Assembly (NCBI RefSeq): GCF_001310815.1
Contig: NZ_BAZK01000016.1
Coordinates: 1-64,000, forward strand
Source: Pseudovibrio denitrificans JCM 12308
GTDB lineage: Bacteria; Pseudomonadota; Alphaproteobacteria; Rhizobiales; Stappiaceae
Reading direction: 5' to 3'
DNA length: 64,000 nt
The notes beneath the pieces were generated by a model that saw only the letters and a list, made by a program, of their open reading frames with translations, was not told the DNA's origin and ran no database searches. Each line of letters begins with the position of its first letter. Positions within the stretch are counted from its first letter, which is position 1. Shown here piece after piece: positions 47,828-56,074 of the stretch. Made by a program: the position numbers and the translations under genes.

Positions 47828-48143
47828 TGCTGGGTTTCTCGATTAAGTGCGCAGTGACTGGATGGGTCATCACTAGATGCGTGCTGCGTTCATATTTTTG
47901 AGCGAAAATATGAGTTGGGCAGGTTGTTGGCTACAAATTTCTAAAATTTGAAGCATTTACACGTCCTGCGTGTGTTGAATTGTGGAGAAAGTCTAGCAAA
48001 AAAGGCGAGGGTTTCTTGAGGGTATTCCTGTAAATGTCTGAGTTGAAAAGTAAATGATGAGAAATATTGGAATTTTTACCGTGTTTGCTTGCGGGCAGGG
48101 TAATTTTACGTGGTCTTCTTTTTCGCTCGTCTCTGGGGTGTAA
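47828..48143. other. Divergent intergenic region between thiE and the adenylate cyclase
   Basis: 316 bp, A/T-rich, without a supported gene. It contains the inverted repeat CATATTTT/AAAATATG (about 47891-47912) and AAATTT/AAATTT nearby. No thiamine (THI-box) riboswitch motif was recognised. Confidence 0.45.
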
Positions 48144-49384
48144 ATGTCTAATAGCGAGTCTTTTTCCCTCTGCGATTTAATGGCGTGGCTTTCCAAGGAC
48201 GCAAAAATGCTGGGTCGTCCCTGCCGTATCTTTGCGGTGTTGGGTGAGCATTTGCAGGCGCTGGGCATTGAGGTGGACCGGATCTCCACCGGTATCTCCA
48301 TTCTGGATCCGAATTATCACGGCGAGGGCTTGATCTGGGAACGTGGGGTTGGCCCGCGGGTGCGTTACTTTGAGCGCACGCCTGATACAAGCGAGTCTTA
48401 TAACCAAAGCCTTTGGAAGCGATCCATTGAGACCGGGCAAACGATCCGGCATAAGTTTGGTCATCATGATGAGTTTGATCAACTGATGATCATTCAGGAG
48501 CTGAAGGATCAGGGATACACGGACTATGTGGCCGTGCCCATGACGTTCTCAGATGGAGAAGTGCATGGGTTGGCGTTTGCCTCCCGTGCGCCGGATGGCT
48601 TTAAAGATGAAGATGTGGCGCTGTTTGATCAGATCTCCGCTCCGCTGTCGCTGATCTGTGAGCTGTTCAACTCGCGGCAGGCTTCTGAGAGCATTCTGAA
48701 CACCTATCTTGCACACGTGCCGGACGGCGGGTGATGAATGGTGAGATCCGCCGGGGTGATGGGGAGCATATCAACGCGGTGGTGGCTTTCAGCGATATCC
48801 GCAACTTCACCGGCTTCTCCAATTACCTGCCGGACACAGCGCTGCTGCAGTTGCTGAATGAGTATTTCGGCATTGTCACCTCACGGGTGGAGCAGCATGG
48901 CGGCGAGATTCTGAAGTTTATTGGTGATGAGGTTCTGGCGGTGTTTCCTTATACGGATGCACAGAGCGCCAGGATTGCTGCGTTTGAAGCCATGACTGCC
49001 TTGCGTGAGAGCATGTCTGATCTGGCCGCCGCCAATGCGCGCGGGTTTCCTGATCTGCCGGCCATCCATGTGGGCATGGGTGTGCATTCAGGCCGCGTGT
49101 TCTTTGGCAATGTGGGTGGTCAAAGGCGGTTGGACTTTACGGTTGTTGGTCCGGTGGTGAATGAGGCTGCGCGCATTGCAGACCTTTCCAAGCGCCTTAA
49201 TCAGGAAATGCTGGTGTCACAGTCCGTGGCTGAAATTTTGAACTGCTGTGAAGATACCTATGTGGGGACATACCCGCTCAAGGGCTTCCCCACACCGGTG
49301 AAGGTTTATCAGGCGCCGGAATTGACCAGATCCTGTGCATTTGGACCTGGCAATACGGCTTTTCTTGCCTTTGAGAAGAACTGA
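48144..49384 (+). pseudogene. GAF-domain class III adenylate cyclase, broken by a -1 frameshift as written
   Basis: A cytoplasmic signalling enzyme of about 413 aa. The N-terminal part (about residues 10-190) is a GAF-like sensor. The C-terminal class III cyclase domain has FSDIRNFTGFSNYLP (first metal Asp), EILKFIGDEVLAVFP (substrate-selective Lys and second metal Asp) and VVGPVVNEAARIADL. Between them, at about 48711, the frame breaks: one added G restores TYLGTRAGRRVMNGEIRRGDGEH, joining both parts. The Lys before FIGDE points to ATP rather than GTP. The 3' end overlaps the convergent DUF599 gene by 76 bp. Confidence 0.85.
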
Positions 49385-50025
49385 CGGCGCAGCAGTACCA
49401 GCGTGACCATCAGGGTCGTTCCGATAAAGATGAGCGGCCCTGCATACCATCCCAGATATCCGACAGCAAAGAAGAGCGCCTGTTGGCCGCTGCTGAAGTG
49501 GCGGCCCGCCAGGGTTGCGAGCCGTGCTGCGCGCAGGGAGGCATCTACGGCTTCCTCATTATCCTCATGGCAATCGTCGGGAATAGAGCCCATGACGATG
49601 GTGGTGTAGTTGAACAAGCGGTATGCCCAGCCGAACTTGAAGAAGGCGTAGGCGAGGATTACCATCAGGCCAAACGTCTTGGCTTCGTTCTGAAGCGGAT
49701 CGTCCAAAAATGGCAAGTTGAGTGCCTGGGCGAGGGCCGTGACCTCATCCATGGCGCTTAAAAGCGTGACTGTGCCACCGATGGCGAGCAGGGAGGCAGA
49801 GGCGAAGAATGCGGTGCCTTGTTGCAGGCCGGAGGCGATGTTGGTGTCTGCGATGCGGACTTCCCGTCTCAGCATAGCGCGCATCCAGCGGTAGCGGTGC
49901 GCGTCCATGGCATGGGAGAGAGTGTGTTTGGACCACGGGCTGCGATAGGCTAGCCAACTGTACAAGCCCCATGAGAAGACGAAAAAGAGGATGGCTATGA
50001 GGTTGGAAAGCTGGATCTGAAGCAT
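49309..50025 (-). CDS. DUF599 family membrane protein
   Basis: A 238-aa inner-membrane protein with four main hydrophobic segments (about residues 7-27, 70-90, 115-135 and 185-218). The motifs RVADTNIxxG-like RIADTNIASGLQQGTAFFAS, FFKFGWAYRLFNY and GQQALFFAVGYLGWYAGPLIF are typical of DUF599. Function unknown. The C-terminal 25 codons overlap the 3' end of the cyclase gene in antisense. Confidence 0.85.
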   Translation of the reverse strand: MLQIQLSNLIAILFFVFSWGLYSWLAYRSPWSKHTLSHAMDAHRYRWMRAMLRREVRIADTNIASGLQQGTAFFASASLLAIGGTVTLLSAMDEVTALAQALNLPFLDDPLQNEAKTFGLMVILAYAFFKFGWAYRLFNYTTIVMGSIPDDCHEDNEEAVDASLRAARLATLAGRHFSSGQQALFFAVGYLGWYAGPLIFIGTTLMVTLVLLRRQFFSKARKAVLPGPNAQDLVNSGA

Positions 50026-50525
50026 TGATCTTTCTGTTTTTAAGCCTGTGTCCGGAAATCAGCCTGCGTTTTGAGCGCGGGTTTTTATATGTTTGGCATG
50101 ATTTGGGGGAAGGGGCTAGAGGCGGAGCGCCACATGCAGCTGTGTGAGCCCAGCTATTTTCGAGCGAAAACAGACTCAAGGTACGCAAAAAACACAATTG
50201 GAGTTGTCCTATACGGCACCCGGTTCTCAATAAAGTCGAGTTTTGAACGAATTTTTCTCGAAAAAATTTGGCTGAATTTTTTTATGGTTATCGATAATTT
50301 TAGCAGTTCTAAAGAGCTCTAACTTGTTGGGGCTATGGGATTTTATTGGGTAGGTATATCTGACTGGGTAATAGGTAGATAATTTTACGTAGCATGGTGC
50401 GATGGTGCGGCCAGCCAAATTTTGCCGTTTTACTGTTGCGCTTTCATTGGAAAAGGAATATTCCGTGCGCCCTGTGCTGACGAGGTTTCCTCGGCGCGCA
50501 TCTATCAACCATTAAACGGTGTTTT
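50026..50525. other. Intergenic region before the 35-residue membrane protein, no gene seen
   Basis: 500 bp, A/T-rich between 50160 and 50400. A short open frame at 50071-50322 lacks any recognisable motif or ribosome-binding site and is not called. The promoters for the DUF599 gene and for the small ORF at 50526 should lie here. Confidence 0.45.
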
Positions 50526-50633
50526 ATGGATCACGAAATTCAGAAGTCCTGCTGGGGGTTCACTATGTGGACTGTAGCAACCCTCGGCGGCGTTATGGCG
50601 CTGCTTTACGTATTTGCAGGTGCCGGCAGTTAA
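50526..50633 (+). CDS. Small single-span membrane protein (35 aa), unknown
   Basis: A short open frame encoding 35 residues: a polar N-terminus (MDHEIQKSCWGF) followed by one hydrophobic helix (about residues 14-33, MWTVATLGGVMALLYVFAGAG). It is bounded by a strong terminator 35 bp downstream, which argues for an independent small transcription unit. The ribosome-binding site is weak (AACGGTG). Small single-span proteins of this kind often attach to respiratory or transport complexes, but nothing here identifies a partner. Confidence 0.6.
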   Translation: MDHEIQKSCWGFTMWTVATLGGVMALLYVFAGAGS

Positions 50634-50667
50634 TCCCAAGACAACTGCCTGAAACGCGGATTTTGAC

Positions 50668-50700
50668 GGGGATGCAGATGTGACGTCTGCATCCCTTTTT
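50668..50700 (+). terminator. Intrinsic terminator after the 35-aa ORF
   Basis: GGGATGCAGA (50668-50677) and TCTGCATCCC (50686-50695) form a perfect 10-bp stem followed by TTTTTC. Confidence 0.9.
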
Positions 50701-50795
50701 CTTTGAGTGTTCCTACCCCCTATCAAAAATCGATACTGTGCTGCTGATCACGCTCTGTACGTTGGGGCAGTTTTTGTTTGGCTCGCTTTTGCGGC

Positions 50796-51847
50796 TTAGC
50801 TAGCGACCTGCAGCACGATCTTCCCAAGATGCTTCTTTTGCTCAAACACCTCCTGTGCCTCTTTGATTTGAGAGAGGGGGAAGGTTTGTGAGACCAGTGG
50901 TTTGATGCGGCCCGCTTCGACATGGCTGACGAGATTGCCGAACACTTGCGCTCCAGCATTGTGCAGCCAAAGAAGCTCAGATCATTCAGATAGAGCGTGC
51001 GGACGTCCAGCTCCACCAGTGGGCCGCCGATGGCGCCTGCAACGGTGTAGCGGCCTTTGGGCTTGAGTACCTCCATGAAGGACGGCCATTGCTCTCCGGC
51101 CACCAGATCAATCACCACATCAATGCTGTTGGTTCCGAGGCTGTCTGTGAGGTCGTCCTTGCGATCCAGAACACGGTCTGCGCCCAGCTCCAGCAGCAGT
51201 GGGGCTTTGGAAGCGGAGGAGACGGCGACGACGTTGGCGCCGCGTGCTTTGGCCAGCTGGACTGCTGCAGAGCCGACACCGCCTGAGGCGCCTGTGATGA
51301 GCAGCTGTTCACCGGATTGCACATTGGCGCGGGTGAGCATGTTTTCTGCTGTTGAGTAGGAGCAGGGGAACGAGGCGAGCTCCTGATCGCTCAGAGCGCT
51401 TTGGATTGGGTAGACGTGGTGGTGATCGACTGAAACATATTCAGCAAAGCCTCCATCGCATTCTGAGCCCAAGTACCACGGTGCTTCCAGCTTGGTGCCA
51501 TGGGCGTATTGCAGGCAGGGTTCCAGAAGGACGCGTTGGCCGATCAGATCCTGAGTGACGTTTTCCCCCACAGCGATGACCCGGCCACAGACGTCGGCGC
51601 CTTGAATGCGGGGGAAGTGGAGAGGTTGCCCGGCCCAGCTGGCGTCTTCTGCATCACTCTCCTGTTTTGAGTACCACGCCTTGCGGGTATTGATGTCTGT
51701 GTTGTTCACGCCTGCTGCCAGAACCTGCACCAGCACGTCTTCAGGTCCGAACTTGGGGAGAGGGAGATCGGTTCGCAGCTCCAGCATCTCCGGGCCGCCG
51801 TGGCCATTGAGTGTGACTGCGGTCATGGTGGTGGGGAGCTGGCTCAT
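50796..51847 (-). pseudogene. Zinc-independent quinone oxidoreductase-like alcohol dehydrogenase, broken by a -1 frameshift as written
   Basis: A medium-chain dehydrogenase/reductase of about 350 aa. The GroES-like N-domain reads MTAVTLNGHGGPEMLELR, then VLAAGVNNTDINTR and RIQGADVCGRVIAVG. The Rossmann fold has LLITGASGGVGSAAVQLAKARGANVVAV. The frame breaks at about 50950; one added G restores MLEAQVFGNLVSHVEAGRIKPLV and the family C-terminus HLGKIVLQVAS, with TAA at 50796-50798. As written, a wrong-frame tail runs to 50723. It shares ATGA with the upstream tetR gene, so the two are co-transcribed and presumably TetR-controlled. Confidence 0.83.
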
Positions 51848-52371
51848 GATGCGGTCTCCTGTGTGAGTGATAGAATTGCGGACTTGGCCCAGCTGAAGAC
51901 CTCAGAGCCGTTGAGGGGATAGGTGGAGACGGCGCCTTCGTGGATAAGGAAAAGCTCTCCTGCTTTGTGCTGAAGCCCCAATAAGGCTGCCAGTTGATCC
52001 TGCGTCTCTTGCTTGTGTCTGGTGACGCATTGAGAGACCTGCTCGCTCTCCGGATAGGCTGAGAGCGCTGCTCTGTCCATGCAGCCATGCGGGGCGTTGG
52101 TTTGCATCCAGTGTTCAATGGTGCTGAGGATGGCTGTGAGGCGGTCCTGTGGTGCGGTCTCTGCAGCTTCCGTCAGCAGGGACAGGTATCGGCGGTGGCG
52201 GACTTCCAGCGCGCCGATGATCATGTCTTCTTTAGAAGGGAAGTATTTGTAGAGCGTGCGCAGGCTCACATCAGCGCCTTTGCGCAGTTCGGCAACGCCG
52301 GGTGCGGTGAAGCCACGGGCCGCAAAAACGCCTTCCAGCTTCGTGCAGATTGAGTGTTCCAGATCAGTCAT
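51844..52371 (-). CDS. TetR-family transcriptional regulator
   Basis: A 175-aa repressor with the N-terminal helix-turn-helix: FAARGFTAPGVAELRKGADVSLRTLYKYFPSKEDMIIGALE (about residues 15-55), with the typical TLYKYFPSKE recognition stretch. The C-terminal ligand domain is unspecific. The ATG at 52371 (MTDLEHS) has no ribosome-binding site, so the mRNA may be leaderless; a longer frame from 52431 would translate through the operator. Its stop overlaps the oxidoreductase start (ATGA). A near-palindrome lies 11 bp upstream. Confidence 0.88.
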   Translation of the reverse strand: MTDLEHSICTKLEGVFAARGFTAPGVAELRKGADVSLRTLYKYFPSKEDMIIGALEVRHRRYLSLLTEAAETAPQDRLTAILSTIEHWMQTNAPHGCMDRAALSAYPESEQVSQCVTRHKQETQDQLAALLGLQHKAGELFLIHEGAVSTYPLNGSEVFSWAKSAILSLTQETAS

Positions 52372-52381
52372 GCTAAATTGG

Positions 52382-52397
52382 TAGAATGATCGTTCTA
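52382..52397. promoter_or_regulatory. Probable TetR operator (imperfect palindrome)
   Basis: TAGAATGATCGTTCTA is a 16-bp palindrome with one mismatched pair, positioned 11 bp upstream of the tetR start. Similar AGAACGATCGTTCT-type sites are known for TetR repressors that control electrophile-responsive oxidoreductases. Autoregulation of the tetR-oxidoreductase pair is inferred. Confidence 0.6.
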
Positions 52398-52509
52398 TCG
52401 AGTCAATTGCGAATGTGCAGGTGGTGATCACCGATATGTTTGTGCAATGCGTTAGGTATGCGCTGTGCTATCTCTGGCAATCGGCTGAGTGACCTGCTAT
52501 TTGAGCGCT

Positions 52510-52956
52510 ATGACGTTACATCTGGTGAAACTCTGTGTTGGCGTGGAAAGCGTTGACCAGCTGCGGAATTACATTGAACAGCGACAGATTCTGGCGCTGT
52601 CCCACGGTTTGAGTGATGAGCAGATCCATACGACCCGTATGGTGCCGACTCGTATTGATGAGCTGCTGGATGGTGGTTCGCTGTACTGGGTGATCAAAGG
52701 CAATGTTCAGGTCCGCCAGAAACTGATCGACATCCGTGTTCATAAAGATGATTCCGGCAAGAAGCGCTGTGATCTTGTGATGGAGCCGTATCTACATCAG
52801 ACGCAGCTCCAGCCACGTCGTGCGTTTCAGGGCTGGCGCTATCTGAAAGCGTCAGATGCTCCGCCGGATGTGACCGGACCTATGCTCGACAGCGATCAAC
52901 TTGCCGAAATGCCAGAGGCGATGCGCCGCGAGCTGCAGGAACTCTGTCTGATTTAA
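52510..52956 (+). CDS. DUF1489 family protein
   Basis: A 148-aa cytoplasmic protein of unknown function, typical of alphaproteobacteria. Recognisable are MTLHLVKLCVGVES, TTRMVPTRIDELLDGGSLYWVIKG, and RRAFQGWRYLKASDAPPD. ATG at 52510 gives the usual N-terminus. It diverges from tetR and is monocistronic. Confidence 0.87.
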   Translation: MTLHLVKLCVGVESVDQLRNYIEQRQILALSHGLSDEQIHTTRMVPTRIDELLDGGSLYWVIKGNVQVRQKLIDIRVHKDDSGKKRCDLVMEPYLHQTQLQPRRAFQGWRYLKASDAPPDVTGPMLDSDQLAEMPEAMRRELQELCLI

Positions 52957-53038
52957 TCGTTCCCCTTTTGCGGATTGCATCTGTGATTGCTGGATGAGAT
53001 AAACTCTTCAGGCGGTAGTCTGTCTGGGGGATCATGCT

Positions 53039-53410
53039 GTGACCGAGCTTATTGCGTCGATTGCCGGGCCATATCTTTTCGTGACAGGTCTTGGTTTCTT
53101 TGTTTCCAGCAGCTTTTACCAGCGGATGATTGCTGCCCAATCAGATGCAAATCCGATTCTGCTCAACTTATCCGGTGCTGTGCATTTTGTGGTTGGAATG
53201 GTTGTGCTTGCCAATCATTTCACAGTGTCCAGCGTGGCTGGTGCACTCGTAACTCTGGTTGGTGCCGCTGCTGCGCTGAAGGGGGCAAGCCTTATTGTCA
53301 TTCCTGATTACATGACAAAATCGCAGCAAATGGGGAAGACGGGCGTTCTTGCCACTGGTGCTGCCTTTACCGCAACGGGCGCTTATCTCAGCTATGTCGG
53401 GTATTTCTAG
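53039..53410 (+). CDS. Small integral membrane protein, unknown
   Basis: A 123-aa protein with about four hydrophobic helices (residues 4-24, 42-60, 64-86 and 100-120) and short polar loops. I do not recognise the family; the layout is like small DUF-type inner-membrane proteins. It uses a GTG start at 53039 with GGGGGATC upstream. It stands alone between the DUF1489 gene and the convergent panC. Confidence 0.7.
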   Translation: MTELIASIAGPYLFVTGLGFFVSSSFYQRMIAAQSDANPILLNLSGAVHFVVGMVVLANHFTVSSVAGALVTLVGAAAALKGASLIVIPDYMTKSQQMGKTGVLATGAAFTATGAYLSYVGYF

Positions 53411-53480
53411 CAGAGCTGCTGGGAGGTTTCAGAGTGGGTGGGCTTCCGGGCAAATGCGTTCACTTGCCCGGAAAGCAATT

Positions 53481-54323
53481 TTAAACTTCGATATTATCGA
53501 TCAGGCGGGTTTCGCCGACTTTGGCGGCGACCAAGATGCGGGAGCCTTTGGCGTCGACCGGGGTGCCCAAGTGTTTTGCGTGGCGCAGCTCGAAGTAGTC
53601 TGTGGCAAAGCCTGAAAGCTTCAGAACCGCCAGAGCCTTCTTGCGTACTTCAATCCAGTTTTCGCCGTTGTGAAGCGCGTTGCGTGCAGTGGTCAGCGTC
53701 TGGGAGATGGTGATCGCGGTTTCGCGTTCCTTGTCATCCAGATACTCGTTGCGCGAGGACATGGCGAGGCCGTCGTCTTCACGTACGGTAGGTGCCCCAA
53801 CGATCTGAGTCGGCAGGTGCAGATCTCTTGCCAGCTGCTTGATGACGCGCAGCTGCTGGTAATCTTTTTCACCGAAGACAGCTACATCTGGCAGGACAGC
53901 CAGCAGAAGCTTGGCGACCACGGTTGCTACGCCGTTGAAGAAATGCGGGCGGTGATCTGTTTCCAGTCCCAGAGCCGGGCCTTCAATCTGAATGGATGTG
54001 GCAAAGCCGTTTGGATACATTTCTTTTGCGTTTGGAGCAAAGACGCCAAACACATTATGTTCCGCCAGTTTCTGAAGATCGGAGGCTTCCGTTCTTGGAT
54101 AGCTTTCGAAATCTTCGCCCGGCGCGAACTGTTTAGGATTCACAAAGATTGAAACAATCACGATGTCTGCCAGTTCCCGGGCCTTTTCGACCAGTGACAG
54201 GTGACCTGCGTGCAGAGCCCCCATGGTTGGAACCAGAGCGATTGTTTTGCCTTCTCGTCTCAGAGGTAATAGTGCAGCCCGCAGGTCGTCTACACCGCGG
54301 TATACGTCTGGGAGATTTCTCAT
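53481..54323 (-). CDS. panC: Pantothenate synthetase PanC
   Basis: PanC (280 aa) condenses pantoate and beta-alanine with ATP to pantothenate. Signatures: PTMGALHAGHLSLVEKA (HxGH nucleotide motif), SIFVNPKQFAPGEDFESYPRT, FGEKDYQQL and MSSRNEYL (KMSKS-like motif). The ATG at 54323 is chosen because GGAGA lies 6 nt upstream; ATG at 54335 is possible, and a longer frame to 54476 is not supported. panB is not adjacent. Confidence 0.94.
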   Translation of the reverse strand: MRNLPDVYRGVDDLRAALLPLRREGKTIALVPTMGALHAGHLSLVEKARELADIVIVSIFVNPKQFAPGEDFESYPRTEASDLQKLAEHNVFGVFAPNAKEMYPNGFATSIQIEGPALGLETDHRPHFFNGVATVVAKLLLAVLPDVAVFGEKDYQQLRVIKQLARDLHLPTQIVGAPTVREDDGLAMSSRNEYLDDKERETAITISQTLTTARNALHNGENWIEVRKKALAVLKLSGFATDYFELRHAKHLGTPVDAKGSRILVAAKVGETRLIDNIEV

Positions 54324-54595
54324 AGGCGTCTCCATGTGGGAACACATCCCGTTATTTCTTGGCTTTGCAGCTGTTCTTATCTGTTGTTGGTAATGGGTTT
54401 GCCCAGAAACTGTTGAACCCAATTGCAAGCAGAAACTGATATAACCAGTTTTAGCAGATTTTGTGATTATTCTCACTGCACCAATAGTGGGTATTGGTCT
54501 TTAGCGAGCGAATTAAATAATCTGTCCCAAGATTTGTTAAGTTGTTGGAATAATATGCCTTCATAACCTTATGTGAAGCGAACACAGGTGTGCCT

Positions 54596-55318
54596 ATGTC
54601 AGACAAGCTTTCCAAAAAGACCGGATTTCTGAATAAGCATGCGGAAGACAAAAGCGAACTTTCCAGTTTTCTTGCGGCTGCCAAAGGTGCCGTTGCGGCG
54701 CCTGAGGGGAGCGAAAGAGGGCGTTTGATCTTTGCTCTAGACGCCACAATGAGTCGCCAGCCGACCTGGGATCAGGCCTGTCATCTGCAGGAGGAGATGT
54801 TCATTGAAGCGGGGCGTGTTGGGTCGCTGGATGTGCAGCTGGTGTTTTTCCGGGGCTACGGAGAGTGTAAGTCTTCGCGCTGGGTGAGTAACTCCAAAGA
54901 GCTTGGCCGGATGATGCGCAAGATCCGGGTGCAGGCTGGTCGGACGCAGATTCGCAAAGTGCTGGATCATGCTTTGAGTGAAACGCGTAGGAAGCGGGTT
55001 CAGGCGGTGGTTTATATCGGCGACTGTATGGAAGAAAATCCGGATCTGATTTGTGACAAGGCCGGAGAGCTTGGGATGCTTGGGGTGCCGGTGTTCGTCT
55101 TTCAGGAAGGACAGGACATTGTGGCGGAACGGGCCTATCGGGAAATCGCCCGGTTGAGCAATGGCGTCTATCTGAATTTCGATGAAGGATCGGCTGCGAG
55201 CCTGCGCGGATTGCTTGCTGCGATTGCCACGTTTTCCGCAGGGGGCAGGGAGGCCCTTGAGCGGCTTGAGCAATCGGGGCATAAAGGTGCTCAATTCTTG
55301 ATAGAACACCTCAGGTAG
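54596..55318 (+). CDS. VWA-domain protein
   Basis: A 240-aa soluble protein. After a charged N-terminus the von Willebrand A-type fold begins with LIFALDATMSRQPTWDQ, whose DATMS fits the metal-ion-dependent adhesion site DxTxS. VQLVFFRGYGECKSSRW and AVVYIGDCMEE carry later strands; the MIDAS Thr and Asp could be T in AGRTQI and D in IGDCME. It lies 3 bp upstream of a membrane J-domain gene, so the two are co-translated and probably cooperate. Function unknown. Confidence 0.78.
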   Translation: MSDKLSKKTGFLNKHAEDKSELSSFLAAAKGAVAAPEGSERGRLIFALDATMSRQPTWDQACHLQEEMFIEAGRVGSLDVQLVFFRGYGECKSSRWVSNSKELGRMMRKIRVQAGRTQIRKVLDHALSETRRKRVQAVVYIGDCMEENPDLICDKAGELGMLGVPVFVFQEGQDIVAERAYREIARLSNGVYLNFDEGSAASLRGLLAAIATFSAGGREALERLEQSGHKGAQFLIEHLR

Positions 55319-55321
55319 TAC

Positions 55322-56053
55322 ATGGGCTATTTGGTCTTAGGAGGATTGGTGCTTGCCATCCTCTATTTCTTCGCAAAGTGGCTGACACAGTCCAACCCTG
55401 CGAAGCTTGCAGATACTTTGAAAAAACTGATTGGCGGTCTTTTGCTGCTGGTCTGTGCGTTTCTCGCGGTGACCGGCAAATACGTGGTGGCCGCGCCACT
55501 TGCCGTTTTTGCGCTCTCCCTTCTGGGATGGGGATCTGCGCAGAACCTCCGGTTTCCCGGGGGCTTTTCCCTTGGTGGGCTGGGAGGCGCCTCAAAGAGC
55601 GCCGGTCAGACTTCCACCATCTCTTCCAAGTTTCTCCATATGGAGCTGGATCATGACAGCAAGAAGCTGGAGGGCAAAGTGCTCGCCGGTACATTTGCTG
55701 GCCATGCCCTGAGTTCTCTGCAGGTTGCGGATCTCAGGCAGCTTTGGCGTGAAGTGCAGCCGGATGGGGACAGCGTTGCCCTACTCGAAGCTTACCTCGA
55801 CAGCAGGCTCTCCAACTGGCGTGTAGACTTCCAGGCGGATTCCACAGCGGGGCAGAGAGACGCGTCGGGCTCGAGCGCTCTGACTGAGAAGGAGGCCTAC
55901 GAGGTTCTTGGACTTGCGCCGGGAGCCTCCGTGGACGACATCCGCGCCGCTCACCGCCGACTGATTAAACGATTGCACCCCGATAGTGGAGGTTCTGCTT
56001 TCCTGGCTTCCAAACTCAACGAGGCGAAGGATAGGCTTCTCAACAGACATTAG
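55322..56053 (+). CDS. Membrane-anchored J-domain (DnaJ-like) protein
   Basis: A 243-aa protein with two N-terminal transmembrane helices (about residues 3-18 and 38-70), a middle linker domain, and a C-terminal J-domain: EAYEVLGLAPGASVDDIRAAHRRLIKRLHPDSGG with the intact HPD motif, then LASKLNEAKDRLL. The placing of J at the C-terminus and the sequence resemble Pam18/TIM14-type co-chaperones. It would recruit DnaK to the membrane. It pairs with the upstream VWA gene; the client is unknown. Confidence 0.85.
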   Translation: MGYLVLGGLVLAILYFFAKWLTQSNPAKLADTLKKLIGGLLLLVCAFLAVTGKYVVAAPLAVFALSLLGWGSAQNLRFPGGFSLGGLGGASKSAGQTSTISSKFLHMELDHDSKKLEGKVLAGTFAGHALSSLQVADLRQLWREVQPDGDSVALLEAYLDSRLSNWRVDFQADSTAGQRDASGSSALTEKEAYEVLGLAPGASVDDIRAAHRRLIKRLHPDSGGSAFLASKLNEAKDRLLNRH

Positions 56054-56074
56054 ACTCACCGTGACTGATACTAG

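Noticed and set aside
50071..50322. 83-codon plus-strand open frame before the small membrane protein gene
   Set aside because: A/T-rich composition, no ribosome-binding site, no recognisable domain.
54324..54476. 51-residue N-terminal extension of PanC
   Set aside because: The HxGH region and ribosome-binding site fit the start at 54323; the extension has no similarity.
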